32,241 nucleotides of DNA from Enterobacter chuandaensis (GTDB taxonomy: Bacteria; Pseudomonadota; Gammaproteobacteria; Enterobacterales; Enterobacteriaceae): the NCBI RefSeq assembly GCF_003594915.1, contig NZ_QZCS01000022.1:1-32241 (forward strand), in the 5' to 3' direction. Below are positions 6,727 to 15,556 of the stretch, in pieces; positions within the stretch are counted from its first letter, which is position 1; each line of letters opens with the position of its first letter. The notes under the pieces were generated by a model. It had not been told where the DNA came from. It did no database searches and saw nothing but the letters and a program-made list of their open reading frames with translations. Both the position numbers and the translations under genes were made by a program.

Positions 6727-7003
6727 GATCGCTGTGGAAGTGGTATACGCGTTGCCGGAGAAACAGTATCTGCAGCGCGTGACGCTGGAAGAGGGAGCGA
6801 CCGTAGAAGCGGCTATCCGCGCGTCCGGCATCCTTGAGCTTCGCAGCGATATCGACCTGGCAAAAAATAAGGTCGGGATTTACAGCCGTCCGGTGAAGCT
6901 GGGCGACGTGCTGAAAGAGGGCGACCGGGTGGAGATTTATCGTCCGCTGATTGCTGATCCGAAAGAGCTGCGTCGTCAACGTGCGGAGAAATCGGCTAAG
7001 TAG
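6716..7003 (+). CDS. rnfH: RnfH/RatB family ubiquitin-like protein
   Basis: This 95-residue protein is of the RnfH family (PF03658), with a beta-grasp ubiquitin-like fold. It matches E. coli YfjF in the segments [22 protein letters not shown] and [21 protein letters not shown]. The start is GTG at 6716 within the end of ratA; no ATG fits the homology. The family is named after an RNF cluster member, but this copy is not beside rnf genes and its role is unknown. It was once proposed as the antitoxin partner of RatA, which is not well supported. Translational coupling with ratA is likely. Confidence 0.92.
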   Translation: MSHKIAVEVVYALPEKQYLQRVTLEEGATVEAAIRASGILELRSDIDLAKNKVGIYSRPVKLGDVLKEGDRVEIYRPLIADPKELRRQRAEKSAK

Positions 7004-7025
7004 CGCTTTCTTCCCCTTGTCCTGA

Positions 7026-7048
7026 CCCTCTCCCCAAAGGGGCGAGGG
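7026..7048. repeat. Short GC-rich inverted repeat
   Basis: CCCTC-T-CCCC-AAA-GGGG-C-GAGGG forms a near-perfect hairpin in the gap between convergent rnfH and bamE. It looks like the small dispersed hairpins common between enterobacterial genes, but the family cannot be named from one copy. Confidence 0.6.
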
Positions 7049-7063
7049 GGAACAACACAAAAC

Positions 7064-7095
7064 AAAAAAGGTACTCAATGAGCACCTTTTTGCAT
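7064..7095. terminator. Bidirectional terminator between rnfH and bamE
   Basis: AAAAAAGGTACT and AGCACCTTTTT pair with one mismatch around CAATG. Runs of A and T on either side suit termination in both directions for the convergent genes. Confidence 0.75.
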
Positions 7096-7108
7096 TTCTT
7101 ACGCCTGA

Positions 7109-7447
7109 TTATTTTGTCAGGGCTGGTTTGTTGTCGATGTTGGTCAACACACCGGCGCTGCTGAAGGTCAGAGTCAGGGTCTGCTGGGTCACGTCTTCGT
7201 GGCCTGGCTGCTGACGGAATACATAGAACCAGGTGTTAGTGCCGAACGGATCGGACATCATCGGGGTTCCCAGTGCATAAGCGACCTGCTGTTGTGTCAT
7301 CCCCACGCGGATTTTGGACACATCGTTAGGGGTAAGGTAGTTCCCCTGGTTGATGTCAGGACGGTAAACCACTTTCTCCAGAGTGGAACAGCCTGCGGTC
7401 AACATCAGAAGAACCGCTGCAGCAGCGGTCAGCATTTTACAACGCAT
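7109..7447 (-). CDS. bamE: BamE, outer membrane assembly lipoprotein
   Basis: BamE is a small lipoprotein of the BAM complex that folds beta-barrel proteins into the outer membrane. The 112-residue sequence begins with a lipoprotein signal and lipobox LTAGC, placing the lipidated cysteine at residue 20. The mature part has the SmpA/OmlA domain with the conserved [13 protein letters not shown] and [12 protein letters not shown] segments. BamD, another subunit of the complex, is encoded further on at 26828. The gene stands alone on the minus strand downstream of recN, with an intergenic promoter region. The length equals the usual E. coli form within a residue. Confidence 0.97.
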   Translation of the reverse strand: MRCKMLTAAAAVLLMLTAGCSTLEKVVYRPDINQGNYLTPNDVSKIRVGMTQQQVAYALGTPMMSDPFGTNTWFYVFRQQPGHEDVTQQTLTLTFSSAGVLTNIDNKPALTK

Positions 7448-7585
7448 AGTGATTTGATTCCTTTTCGGGCCCGAGCAGAACGCGGCTCATATGTAATATG
7501 CCGATGATAATAGACCTTGCCCCACTTTGAAACCGGTCTGGAGGCGTTTTTGTTGTTCTGTATGACCCTGAGATCCCCAAAAAGT

Positions 7586-9247
7586 TTATGCCGCCAGCAG
7601 TTCTTTCGCGTTCGCGAGCGTATTACGCGTGACTTCACTGCCGCCGAGCAGGCGTGCCAGCTCCTGCAGACGCGCGCGTTTATCCAGCGGCCTCATGTGC
7701 GTTTCGGTCATTTCGCCATCGGTTTCTTTGCTAACGATAAAGTGATGATGTCCACAGCCCGCGACCTGAGGCAGGTGGGTCACGCACATAACCTGCGTGG
7801 ATTCGCCTAACTGACGCAGCAGTTTGCCGACAACCGCCGCCGTTGGGCCGCTGATCCCGACATCCACTTCATCGAATATCAGCGCCGGAGTTTCCATTTT
7901 ACGCGCGGTGATCACCTGAATCGCCAACGCAATACGCGACAGTTCACCGCCGGAGGCCACTTTTGAAATCGCCTGCAGCGGCTGCCCCGGGTTGGTGGTG
8001 ACGCGGAACTCGATGCGATCCGCCCCTTCTGCTGTCAGGTGGTTCTCTTCAAAGCGAACATCAATGGTGAACACACCGTGCGGCATCGCCAGCGTATGCA
8101 TGCTGTCGGTGATGTGCTGGCTGAGTTCCTGAGCGTAATGCTGACGGATCTCATGCAGTTTCTTCGCAGTGGCCAGCGCCTGCTGATGATGCAGATTCAC
8201 CGCCAGAGAGAGGGTCTCCTGCGAGTCAGCCTGATCGTCGAGCTGCTGCTGCTCGTCCAGCAGAGACTGATAGTAGCCCGGCAGCTCTTCCGGCGTAACG
8301 TGGTGCTTGCGCGCCAGCGAGATCTGGCGGGAAATGCGCTGTTCCAGCTCAAACAGACGGTTCGGGTCGAGATCCAGCCGCTCACAGTAGTGGCGCAACT
8401 CGTCGCCTGCTTCCGAAATCTGAATGGCGGCATCTTCCAGCATGTCCAGCACGCCAGAGAGTTTGCTGTCGATGCCGGACAGTTCGGTGACCAGTTGACG
8501 GACATTGTACAGCTGGCTCTGCAGGTTAACGTCTTCGCCATCTGCCAGCATGTTGAGGGCATTCTGGCTGGTTGAGAGCAGGTGACCGCTGTTGGCGAGG
8601 CGCTTGTACTCTTCGTCAATTTGTTCAAACTCACCCGCCTGTGGGTTGAATTCGTTCAGCTCTTTAAGCTGGTACGCCAGTAGCTCTGCACGCGCGGCGC
8701 GCTCCTGACTTTGCTGCTGATGCTGGGCGAGCTCGCGGCAGCTCTGATGCCACTGGCGATAGTGCTCTGCCATAAGCTGAGTAAGCGCGTACTCACCCGC
8801 ATAGCCATCAAGCAGCGCTTTCTGCTGTTCTGGTTTGACGAGTTGCTGATGCGCGTGCTGACCGTGAATTTGGATAAGCAGCTGGCCGAGTTCGCGGAGT
8901 TGGGAGAGCGGGACCGCCGTGCCGTTGATAAACCCACGCGAGCGTCCGTCGCTGCTGATCACGCGGCGAAGTAAACACTCACGTCCATCTTCGAGCTGAT
9001 TCTGTTCCAGCCAGCGCTGGGCCGCAGGGGTGTCTTTCAGGGAGAAACGCGCGCACAGGTCAGCACGGTTTGCGCCCATGCGCACCATGTCTCCTTCTGC
9101 ACGGCCGCCAAGGCACAAGCCGAGGGCATCAATGGCAATGGATTTACCCGCACCGGTTTCCCCGGTGATCGCCGTCATGCCGCTGTGGAAATCGATCTCA
9201 AGCTCACGAACAATGGCAAAGTTGCTGATGGTCAGTTGTGCCAGCAT
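7586..9247 (-). CDS. recN: RecN, SMC-like DNA repair ATPase
   Basis: RecN acts in repair of double-strand breaks and holds broken chromosomes together. The 553-residue protein has an SMC-type split ATPase: Walker A GETGAGKS at residues 29-36 and, after a long central coiled coil, the signature [13 protein letters not shown] and Walker [14 protein letters not shown] in the C-terminal part. The C-terminal ...NAKELLAA ending is of the kind that makes E. coli RecN a ClpXP substrate. Two perfect LexA boxes and one imperfect box overlap the promoter, so SOS control is expected. The length matches E. coli exactly. No oddities are seen. Confidence 0.97.
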   Translation of the reverse strand: MLAQLTISNFAIVRELEIDFHSGMTAITGETGAGKSIAIDALGLCLGGRAEGDMVRMGANRADLCARFSLKDTPAAQRWLEQNQLEDGRECLLRRVISSDGRSRGFINGTAVPLSQLRELGQLLIQIHGQHAHQQLVKPEQQKALLDGYAGEYALTQLMAEHYRQWHQSCRELAQHQQQSQERAARAELLAYQLKELNEFNPQAGEFEQIDEEYKRLANSGHLLSTSQNALNMLADGEDVNLQSQLYNVRQLVTELSGIDSKLSGVLDMLEDAAIQISEAGDELRHYCERLDLDPNRLFELEQRISRQISLARKHHVTPEELPGYYQSLLDEQQQLDDQADSQETLSLAVNLHHQQALATAKKLHEIRQHYAQELSQHITDSMHTLAMPHGVFTIDVRFEENHLTAEGADRIEFRVTTNPGQPLQAISKVASGGELSRIALAIQVITARKMETPALIFDEVDVGISGPTAAVVGKLLRQLGESTQVMCVTHLPQVAGCGHHHFIVSKETDGEMTETHMRPLDKRARLQELARLLGGSEVTRNTLANAKELLAA

Positions 9248-9257
9248 AATTGTTTTC

Positions 9258-9317
9258 CTGTATGAAAAACCATAACTGTGTTTTCATACAGTATAAACTG
9301 GTTTTTTATACAGTAAA
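9258..9317 (-). promoter_or_regulatory. recN SOS promoter with LexA boxes
   Basis: Two perfect CTG-N10-CAG LexA boxes lie at 9276-9291 and 9298-9313, and an imperfect CTG-N10-CAT lies at 9258-9273. On the minus strand a -35 TTTACT (9312-9317) and a -10 TATACT (9290-9295), 16 bases apart, are covered by the two perfect boxes. Tight repression with strong induction is expected, as in E. coli recN. Confidence 0.9.
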
Positions 9318-9332
9318 GTACTGGATGCAAAA

Positions 9333-10211
9333 TCAGAACAATTTTTTTGACCAGCCAAGCTTCGAGCTTAATGTGTTGAAATAGCTGTAATCTTTTGGAT
9401 GTATCAAATTCAGGTGGTAATCACACCGACGAATGAGGACATCTTCACCTTCCTGGATAGGCAGCGCTATCTGGCTGTCGCAGCTGATTTCCAGGTCGTT
9501 ACGGCGGTGCGAGAAGCGCAGACGGATCGTGCTGTCGCCGTTGATCACCAGTGGGCGGGCGGAGAGCGTGTGCGGGAACATCGGCACCAGGGTAATGGCA
9601 TCCAGTGATGGCGTCAGAATCGGGCCGCCGGCAGAAAGCGAGTAGGCGGTTGAGCCGGTGGGAGTAGAGATAATCAGCCCGTCGGAACGCTGAGAGAAGG
9701 CAAAGATTTCGTCGATATAAACTTCGAACTCAATCATGTGCGCCACTTTTCCGGGGTGCAGCACCACCTCGTTAATCGCGGTGCTGATGCGCTTCTGACA
9801 GTCTTGCTGGCACACCTGCGCTTCCAGTAAAAAGCGTTTTTCGCTGATATAGTGGCCTTCAAGTACGTCGGCCAGCTGTTGCTGTGCGTTGTCCGGGTCG
9901 AGGTCGGTTAAAAAGCCGAGATTGCCACGGTTGATGCCGATGACCTTAATGTCATAACGCGCCAGCGTGCGCGCCGCGCCGAGCATGTTGCCGTCGCCGC
10001 CCACCACCACGGCGAGATCGGCCTGCTGGCCAATTTCCGCCAGCGTGCCGGTTTTGACGCTCTTCAGCTGTAGCTCCTGCGCAATCTGCTGCTCGACCAT
10101 CACTTCATAGCCTTTGCTACACAACCAGCGATACAACATTTCATGTGTCGTCAATGCGGTAGGGTGACGCGGATGCCCGACGATCCCAATACACCTGAAA
10201 TGATTATTCAT
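9333..10211 (-). CDS. nadK: NAD kinase
   Basis: NadK phosphorylates NAD to NADP with ATP, the only route to NADP in the cell. The 292-residue protein equals the E. coli length. It carries the family GGDGN motif at residues 71-75, with D73 the catalytic aspartate, then the conserved [12 protein letters not shown] and the glycine-rich [22 protein letters not shown]. The start at 10211 was chosen over an in-frame upstream methionine at 10286 because the homologous protein begins [12 protein letters not shown]. It is divergent from grpE, whose heat-shock promoter lies in the shared upstream region. Confidence 0.97.
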   Translation of the reverse strand: MNNHFRCIGIVGHPRHPTALTTHEMLYRWLCSKGYEVMVEQQIAQELQLKSVKTGTLAEIGQQADLAVVVGGDGNMLGAARTLARYDIKVIGINRGNLGFLTDLDPDNAQQQLADVLEGHYISEKRFLLEAQVCQQDCQKRISTAINEVVLHPGKVAHMIEFEVYIDEIFAFSQRSDGLIISTPTGSTAYSLSAGGPILTPSLDAITLVPMFPHTLSARPLVINGDSTIRLRFSHRRNDLEISCDSQIALPIQEGEDVLIRRCDYHLNLIHPKDYSYFNTLSSKLGWSKKLF

Positions 10212-10260
10212 TTTCTGGAGGTCCTTGTGCCTGATGAATGATGACAATCTCTCTTGTTCC

Positions 10261-10289
10261 CTTGAATCCAGGAAACTGATCCCCATAAT
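10261..10289 (+). promoter_or_regulatory. Sigma-32 heat-shock promoter of grpE
   Basis: CTTGAA at 10261-10266 and CCCCATAAT at 10281-10289 are 14 bases apart and match the sigma-32 consensus (CTTGAA, CCCCATnT). They lie 45 bases upstream of the grpE start. Confidence 0.92.
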
Positions 10290-10333
10290 AAGCGAAGTTA
10301 GCGAGATGAATGCAGAAAAACGCGGAGAAATTC

Positions 10334-10927
10334 ATGAGTAGTAAAGAACAGAAAACGCCTGAGGGGCAAGCCCCTGAAGAAATTATCACGGAACAGCACG
10401 ATGAAGTTGAGGCTGTAGAGCCAGACGCATCTGCTGAGCAGGTGGACCCGCGCGATGAAAAAATTGCGAATCTGGAAGCCCAACTGGTAGAAGCACAGAA
10501 TCGCGAACGCGACAGTGTTCTGCGCATCAAGGCGGAAATGGAAAACCTGCGTCGTCGTACCGAGCAGGACGTTGAGAAGGCGCATAAGTTTGCGCTGGAG
10601 AAATTCGTCAACGAACTGCTGCCGGTCATCGATAGCCTTGATCGCGCGCTGGAAGTCGCTGACAAAGCGAATCCGGACAACGCGGCGATGATCGAAGGTA
10701 TTGAACTGACGCTGAAATCCATGCTCGACGTGGTGCGTAAGTTTGGCGTGGAAGTGATTGCTGATACCGACGTCCCGCTGGATCCAAACGTTCACCAGGC
10801 CATTGCGATGGTGGAATCTGAAGAGATTGAAGCCGGTAAAGTGCTGGGCGTGATGCAGAAAGGTTACACCCTGAACGGCCGTACCATTCGCGCTGCAATG
10901 GTGACCGTGGCGAAAGCGAAAGCGTAA
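10334..10927 (+). CDS. grpE: GrpE, nucleotide exchange factor for DnaK
   Basis: GrpE is the thermosensing co-chaperone that releases ADP from DnaK. The 197-residue protein matches E. coli GrpE: an acidic disordered N-terminus, a long dimerising helix (about 40-135, including [21 protein letters not shown]) and a C-terminal beta-wing domain containing the family signature (GVEVI, then HQAIAMVES and [13 protein letters not shown]). The start at 10334 follows GGAGAAATTC and matches the homologous N-terminus [16 protein letters not shown]; an in-frame ATG eight codons upstream does not. It has its own sigma-32 promoter. Length is as in E. coli. Confidence 0.97.
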   Translation: MSSKEQKTPEGQAPEEIITEQHDEVEAVEPDASAEQVDPRDEKIANLEAQLVEAQNRERDSVLRIKAEMENLRRRTEQDVEKAHKFALEKFVNELLPVIDSLDRALEVADKANPDNAAMIEGIELTLKSMLDVVRKFGVEVIADTDVPLDPNVHQAIAMVESEEIEAGKVLGVMQKGYTLNGRTIRAAMVTVAKAKA

Positions 10928-10943
10928 TTTGCCGTCCCGTAGT

Positions 10944-10975
10944 GCCGGGCGGCGGCTTCGCCTTGCCCGGCCTAC
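10944..10975. repeat. REP element
   Basis: GCCGGGCGGCGGCTTCGCC followed by TTGCCCGGCCTAC has the hairpin and the CCTAC end typical of enterobacterial repetitive extragenic palindromes. It sits between convergent grpE and corB, a usual place for REP sequences, and may help stop or stabilise transcripts. Confidence 0.85.
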
Positions 10976-10979
10976 AACT

Positions 10980-12266
10980 TTATTCCGCGATACTTTCGCG
11001 CAGTGGTTTCACGGGCAGGACTTTAACCTGCTTAATCATATTGTCCTGCACGTCCAGGATATCTATATCGTACTGTTCAATGCGCACCCGCGTGCCTGCC
11101 GCCGGGATCTCTTCCAGCGCTTCCAGAATCATCCCGTTCATGGTACGAGCTTCATCTTCCGGCAAATGCCAGTTAAAGGCTTTGTTGAGTTCACGGATGT
11201 TCGCGCTACCGTCAATCAGCACCGAGCCGTCGTTTTGCGGAGTCACCTCTTCCGCAAGGGATGGGGACATTGACGTAGTAAAGTCCCCGACAATCTCTTC
11301 CAGAATATCTTCGACCGTCACCAGTCCCTGAATATCGCCGTACTCGTTGACCACCAGGCCGACCTTCTTCTTGTTGCGCTGGAATTTTACCAGCTGGGTG
11401 CTGAGTGGGGTTCCTTCCGGCACATAGTAAATCTCGTCGGCGGCGCGCAGCATCACCTCTTTAGTGAACTCTTTTTTCTCTGTCATCAGGCGGTAGGCTT
11501 CGCGCACGCGCAGCATGCTGATGGCGTCATCCAGCGAGTCGCGGTACAGCACGATGCGCCCGTGCGGAGAGTGCGTCAGCTGGCGGACGATGGCTTTCCA
11601 GTCGTCGTTGATGTCGATACCGACGATTTCATTGCGCGGCACCATGATGTCGTTCACGCTCACCTTTTCCAGATCCAGCACCGACAGGAGCATGTCCTGA
11701 TTGCGCCGGGAGATCTGCGAGCGGGATTCGTTCACGATGGTGCGCAGCTCTTCTTTGCTGAGCGCGCTGCTGATGGTGACGTCGGCTTTGATTCCCACCA
11801 TCCGCATTAAAACGCGCGTCACCATGTTCAGCAGCCAGACCAGCGGCATCATCAGGATCTGCAGGGGGGCCAGCAGGAAGCTGCTCGGATAGGCCACCTT
11901 CTCAGGGTAAAGCGCGGCGATGGTTTTCGGCAGCACTTCGGCAAACACCAGCACCACAAACGTCAGCACGCCGGTGGCAATTGCGACCCCGGCGTTGCCG
12001 TACAGGCGCATCCCGACGATGGTGCCGAGGGCAGAGGCCAGAATGTTGACAAGGTTGTTACCAATAAGTACCAGACTTATCAGCCGATCCGGCTTGCGGA
12101 GCAGCTTTTCAACGCGACGGGCGGCACGGTTACCCTGTTTAGCACGATGACGTAACCGGTAGCGGTTTAAGGTCATCATGCCGGTTTCCGAGCCGGAGAA
12201 ATAGGCGGAGATGACCACCATGACGATCAGGATAACGATCAGCGTGGTGGTAGAGATGTGTTCCAG
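10980..12266 (-). CDS. corB: CorB (YfjD), CNNM/CorC-family membrane protein
   Basis: This inner-membrane protein has a DUF21 transmembrane domain (about 1-170 with several hydrophobic spans), a pair of CBS domains (about 195-320) and a C-terminal CorC_HlyC domain. The family is linked to magnesium and cobalt handling and to CNNM transporters. The reading frame from ATG gives 413 residues and cuts into the first membrane span. Extending to CTG at 12266 adds LEHISTTTLIVILIV, restores 428 residues as in E. coli, and places the start six bases from a perfect AAGGAG (12273-12278); an in-frame stop lies just upstream. I therefore prefer this rare CTG start. It lies 19 bases after ypjD, so the two are co-transcribed. 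Confidence 0.9.
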   Translation of the reverse strand: MEHISTTTLIVILIVMVVISAYFSGSETGMMTLNRYRLRHRAKQGNRAARRVEKLLRKPDRLISLVLIGNNLVNILASALGTIVGMRLYGNAGVAIATGVLTFVVLVFAEVLPKTIAALYPEKVAYPSSFLLAPLQILMMPLVWLLNMVTRVLMRMVGIKADVTISSALSKEELRTIVNESRSQISRRNQDMLLSVLDLEKVSVNDIMVPRNEIVGIDINDDWKAIVRQLTHSPHGRIVLYRDSLDDAISMLRVREAYRLMTEKKEFTKEVMLRAADEIYYVPEGTPLSTQLVKFQRNKKKVGLVVNEYGDIQGLVTVEDILEEIVGDFTTSMSPSLAEEVTPQNDGSVLIDGSANIRELNKAFNWHLPEDEARTMNGMILEALEEIPAAGTRVRIEQYDIDILDVQDNMIKQVKVLPVKPLRESIAE

Positions 12267-12285
12267 GGGGAACTCCTTTTATGAC

Positions 12286-13077
12286 TTAGCCAGCAAATTG
12301 CTGTATGAAGCGGCTGCCAAAATAGGCAAGGGTGAGAATGCCCGCACCCGCGACGTTGAACCAGACCACGCGGCGACCGCGCCAGCCTTCATGATAATGG
12401 CCCCATAACAGGACAATATAGACAAACCACGCGATGATGGAGAGCACGGCTTTATCGATATTCTCCACGCTGAACAGGTTCTTCATGTAAAACAGGCCCG
12501 TGCAGAGCGTGAGCGTCAGCAGTACCACGCCCACCTGAGTGATGTGGAACATCTTACGCTCAATGACCATCAGCGGCGGCATTTCATGGTTAAACGCCAG
12601 TTTTTTATTCTTCAGCTGGTAATCAATCCAGGCGAGCTGCATGGCGTAAAGCGCGGCGATGATCAGCGTCGCGTAGGCAAACAGCGACAGGCCGATATGC
12701 ACCAGCATCCCCGGGGTAGCCTCCAGATGCGTAATGAATTCATTAGGCATAAAGGTAGCGAGAGCCAGATTGATCAGCGCGAAGGTATAGACAATCGGCA
12801 GCAGCAGCCAGCCGCGATTTTTAGACGCGACGATGGTCATCACCGTACAGATCATCAGGCTGACCAGTGAGCCAACGTTGAGTACGCTCAGATTCTGCAC
12901 GCTGCCGTCGCCGGGGATGATGCGTGATTCCAGCGCAAACGCGTGGCTTATCAGTGCGATAACCGCCGAAAGAATAGCCATGCGTCGCCAGCCGCTGTTT
13001 TTTTGCAGCAGTCCAGGAACGATCAGCGCAAGGCTGACAGAGTAGGCAACAAGGGCGATCAGTGCGAAAACAGGCAT
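12286..13077 (-). CDS. ypjD: YpjD, CcsA-like membrane protein
   Basis: This 263-residue protein has about eight hydrophobic spans and belongs to the CcmC/CcsA cytochrome c assembly-like group (PF01578), known from E. coli as YpjD. Its exact role is not settled; genetic work in related bacteria links it to CorB and magnesium or cobalt handling. Conserved stretches include LLNVGSLVSLMICTVMTIVAS-like residues (here with LNVGSLVSLMIC), TPGMLVHIGLSL and YHEGWRGRRVVWFNV. The start at 13077 follows the E. coli protein (MPVFAL); the frame is open 25 codons further but those residues are not conserved. No strong ribosome site is seen for either. It is divergent from ffh and leads into corB. Confidence 0.9.
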   Translation of the reverse strand: MPVFALIALVAYSVSLALIVPGLLQKNSGWRRMAILSAVIALISHAFALESRIIPGDGSVQNLSVLNVGSLVSLMICTVMTIVASKNRGWLLLPIVYTFALINLALATFMPNEFITHLEATPGMLVHIGLSLFAYATLIIAALYAMQLAWIDYQLKNKKLAFNHEMPPLMVIERKMFHITQVGVVLLTLTLCTGLFYMKNLFSVENIDKAVLSIIAWFVYIVLLWGHYHEGWRGRRVVWFNVAGAGILTLAYFGSRFIQQFAG

Positions 13078-13171
13078 ATAGGCATCGACAGTTGTCTTAA
13101 TAAGAAAGAGAAGCAGTATAACGTTACGTGACGCCTGCTCCAACCGTTGCATAACAACAAAGGCACCTTCA

Positions 13172-13180
13172 TGTTATACT
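13172..13180 (+). promoter_or_regulatory. Extended -10 promoter for ffh
   Basis: TGTTATACT gives an extended -10 (TG-n-TATACT) 63 bases upstream of the ffh start. No good -35 is seen, which the extended -10 can offset. The element falls in the region shared with divergent ypjD. Confidence 0.55.
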
Positions 13181-13243
13181 CCGGCAAAATTCTGTGTATG
13201 TGTCGCTCGATGCGACCCAACGTTTCTACTCAGGCGAGAGACA

Positions 13244-14605
13244 ATGTTTGATAATTTAACCGATCGTTTGTCGCGCACGCTGCGCAACATCAGCGGCCGC
13301 GGACGCCTTACTGAAGAGAACATCAAGGAAACGCTGCGCGAAGTGCGCATGGCGCTGCTGGAAGCAGACGTGGCGTTGCCGGTTGTTCGTGATTTTATCA
13401 ACCGCGTTAAAGAGAAGGCGGTTGGTCATGAAGTTAACAAGAGCCTGACGCCGGGTCAGGAGTTCGTCAAAATCGTTCGTAACGAACTGGTTTCGGCGAT
13501 GGGCGAAGAGAACCAGGTGCTTAACCTGGCAGCTCAGCCACCGGCCGTGGTGCTGATGGCGGGTCTGCAGGGTGCGGGTAAAACCACCAGCGTTGGTAAG
13601 CTGGGTAAATTCCTGCGTGAAAAGCACAAGAAAAAAGTGCTGGTGGTTTCTGCTGACGTCTATCGCCCGGCGGCAATCAAACAGCTGGAAACGCTGGCCG
13701 AGCAGGTCGGCGTGGATTTCTTCCCGTCCGACGTGGCGCAGAAGCCTGTCGACATCGTTAATGCGGCGCTGAAAGAGGCGAAGCTGAAATTCTACGACGT
13801 GCTGCTGGTGGATACCGCCGGTCGTCTGCACGTTGACGAAGCGATGATGGACGAGATCAAGCAGGTGCATGCCTCTATCAACCCGGTAGAGACCCTGTTT
13901 GTTGTTGACGCCATGACCGGTCAGGATGCGGCGAATACCGCAAAAGCGTTTAACGAAGCGCTGCCGTTAACCGGCGTGGTGCTGACCAAAGTGGACGGCG
14001 ACGCCCGCGGCGGTGCGGCGCTCTCCATTCGTCACATCACCGGTAAGCCGATTAAATTCCTCGGCGTGGGCGAGAAAACCGAAGCGCTGGAGCCGTTCCA
14101 CCCGGATCGTATTGCCTCCCGTATCCTCGGCATGGGCGACGTGCTGTCGCTGATCGAAGAGATCGAGAGCAAGGTTGACCGCGCGCAGGCCGAGAAGCTG
14201 GCCAGCAAGCTGAAAAAAGGTGACGGTTTCGATCTCACCGACTTCCTTGAGCAGCTGCGTCAGATGAAAAACATGGGCGGCATGGCCAGCCTGATGGGCA
14301 AACTGCCGGGCATGGGCCAGATCCCTGACAACGTGAAAGCGCAGATGGATGACAAGGTGCTGGTGCGTATGGAGGCGATCATCAACTCGATGACGCTGAA
14401 AGAGCGCGCTAACCCGGACATCATCAAAGGTTCCCGTAAACGCCGTATCGCAGCCGGTTGCGGTATGCAGGTGCAGGACGTTAACCGCCTTCTGAAACAG
14501 TTCGACGACATGCAGCGCATGATGAAGAAAATGAAGAAAGGCGGTATGGCGAAGATGATGCGCGGCATGAAAGGCATGATGCCCCCAGGTTTTCCAGGAC
14601 GTTAA
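13244..14605 (+). CDS. ffh: Ffh, signal recognition particle GTPase
   Basis: Ffh binds 4.5S RNA to form the SRP that delivers nascent membrane proteins to FtsY at the inner membrane. The 453-residue protein has the N domain (about 1-85), the GTPase G domain (about 95-295) with the G1 loop GLQGAGKT at 107-114, DTAGR and TKVDG, and the methionine-rich M domain that binds RNA and signal sequences, ending with MMKKMKKGGMAKMMRGMKG-type residues. GGCGAGAG upstream acts as ribosome site. It is followed by a hairpin that also overlaps the rpsP promoter. Length equals E. coli Ffh. Confidence 0.98.
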   Translation: MFDNLTDRLSRTLRNISGRGRLTEENIKETLREVRMALLEADVALPVVRDFINRVKEKAVGHEVNKSLTPGQEFVKIVRNELVSAMGEENQVLNLAAQPPAVVLMAGLQGAGKTTSVGKLGKFLREKHKKKVLVVSADVYRPAAIKQLETLAEQVGVDFFPSDVAQKPVDIVNAALKEAKLKFYDVLLVDTAGRLHVDEAMMDEIKQVHASINPVETLFVVDAMTGQDAANTAKAFNEALPLTGVVLTKVDGDARGGAALSIRHITGKPIKFLGVGEKTEALEPFHPDRIASRILGMGDVLSLIEEIESKVDRAQAEKLASKLKKGDGFDLTDFLEQLRQMKNMGGMASLMGKLPGMGQIPDNVKAQMDDKVLVRMEAIINSMTLKERANPDIIKGSRKRRIAAGCGMQVQDVNRLLKQFDDMQRMMKKMKKGGMAKMMRGMKGMMPPGFPGR

Positions 14606-14617
14606 TCGCTTTTGAGA

Positions 14618-14645
14618 TTGCTTTTTGCCCGAAAATGAGTAAAAT
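14618..14645 (+). promoter_or_regulatory. Probable promoter of the rpsP operon
   Basis: TTGCTT at 14618-14623 and TAAAAT at 14640-14645 are 16 bases apart. The -10 lies in the loop of the ffh terminator hairpin. This would start the transcript near 14652, leaving a leader of about 70 bases before rpsP. Confidence 0.6.
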
Positions 14646-14657
14646 TTTCGGGCTTTT
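14627..14657 (+). terminator. ffh terminator
   Basis: GCCCGAAAAT (14627-14636) pairs perfectly with ATTTTCGGGC (14644-14653), followed by TTTT. It ends ffh transcription; the loop also holds the putative rpsP -10. Confidence 0.85.
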
Positions 14658-14667
14658 AATATGACAC

Positions 14668-14705
14668 CCGGGCTCCGTTCCTCGATGGGGCCCGGTTGTT
14701 TTATT
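14668..14705 (+). terminator. Terminator-like hairpin in the rpsP leader
   Basis: CCGGGCTCC (14668-14676) pairs with GGGGCCCGG (14687-14695), one pair being G-T, and TTGTTTTATT follows. It lies in the rpsP leader close to the expected 5' end. It could attenuate or insulate the operon, or simply be a backup terminator for ffh. Confidence 0.6.
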
Positions 14706-14721
14706 CACACAAGAGGATGTT

Positions 14722-14970
14722 ATGGTAACTATTCGTTTAGCACGTCACGGCGCTAAAAAGCGTCCGTTCTACCAGGTTGTTGTGACTGACAGCCGTAATG
14801 CACGCAACGGTCGCTTCATCGAGCGCGTTGGTTTCTTCAACCCACTGGCCTCTGGCGCAGAAGAAGAAACTCGTCTGGATCTGGATCGTATCGCTCACTG
14901 GGTTGGCCAGGGCGCTACTGTTTCCGATCGCGTTGCTACGCTGATCAAAGCAGCAAACAAAGCAGCTTAA
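14722..14970 (+). CDS. rpsP: Ribosomal protein bS16
   Basis: bS16 is an assembly protein of the 30S subunit that binds 16S rRNA. The 82-residue protein matches E. coli ([32 protein letters not shown] segment here as [17 protein letters not shown]). AGAGGATG gives a strong ribosome site. It is first of the rpsP-rimM-trmD-rplS operon, which joins two ribosomal proteins, a 30S maturation factor and a tRNA methyltransferase. Codon use is highly biased, as in highly expressed genes. Confidence 0.98.
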   Translation: MVTIRLARHGAKKRPFYQVVVTDSRNARNGRFIERVGFFNPLASGAEEETRLDLDRIAHWVGQGATVSDRVATLIKAANKAA

Positions 14971-14988
14971 TCTGTCACGGTGGTCATG

Positions 14989-15525
14989 ATGAGCAATAAA
15001 GCACCTGTTGAACCGATCGTATTGGGAAAAATGGGTTCTTGCTACGGTATCCGTGGTTGGCTCAGAGTGTTTTCCTCCACTGAAGACGCTGATAGCATTT
15101 TTGATTACCAGCCCTGGTTTATCCAGAAAGCCGGTAAGTGGGAAGAGGTCGAGCTGGAAAGCTGGCGTCACCACAATCAGGACATCATCATCAAGCTGAA
15201 AGGCGTTGACGATCGTGATGCCGCGAATGCGCTGACTAATTGTGAAATTGTCGTGGATTCGTCGCAGTTGCCGCAGCTGGAAGAGGGCGACTACTACTGG
15301 AAAGACCTTATGGGTTGCCAGGTGGTCACCACTGAAGGCTACAGCCTGGGGAAAGTCATCGATATGATGGAAACCGGGTCAAATGACGTTCTCGTCATTA
15401 AGGCAAACCTGAAAGATGCATTTGGCATCAAGGAGCGGTTGGTTCCGTTCCTCGATGGACAGGTTATCAAGAAAGTCGATCTCACTACTCAAACGATTGA
15501 AGTAGATTGGGATCCTGGTTTTTAA
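14989..15525 (+). CDS. rimM: RimM, 30S maturation factor
   Basis: RimM helps mature the 3' domain of the 30S subunit by binding S19. The 178-residue protein has the N-terminal RimM domain ([20 protein letters not shown]) and a C-terminal PRC-barrel domain (about 95-175, with [11 protein letters not shown] and VDWDPGF at the end). GTG at 14980, ATG at 14986 and ATG at 14989 are all in frame; GGTGG at 14979-14983 best fits 14986 or 14989. E. coli RimM is 182 residues. It lies 18 bases after rpsP and is co-transcribed. Confidence 0.95.
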   Translation: MSNKAPVEPIVLGKMGSCYGIRGWLRVFSSTEDADSIFDYQPWFIQKAGKWEEVELESWRHHNQDIIIKLKGVDDRDAANALTNCEIVVDSSQLPQLEEGDYYWKDLMGCQVVTTEGYSLGKVIDMMETGSNDVLVIKANLKDAFGIKERLVPFLDGQVIKKVDLTTQTIEVDWDPGF

Positions 15526-15556
15526 ATTCTCCGGATAAACGGTAAAAGACGGCGCT

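Noticed and set aside
6250..7003. ratA-rnfH as a mobile toxin-antitoxin pair
   Set aside because: Both are conserved core genes with housekeeping folds, and the antitoxin claim for RnfH is weak.
8039..8575. 178-residue open frame on the plus strand in recN
   Set aside because: It lies wholly within the recN coiled coil on the opposite strand and matches nothing.
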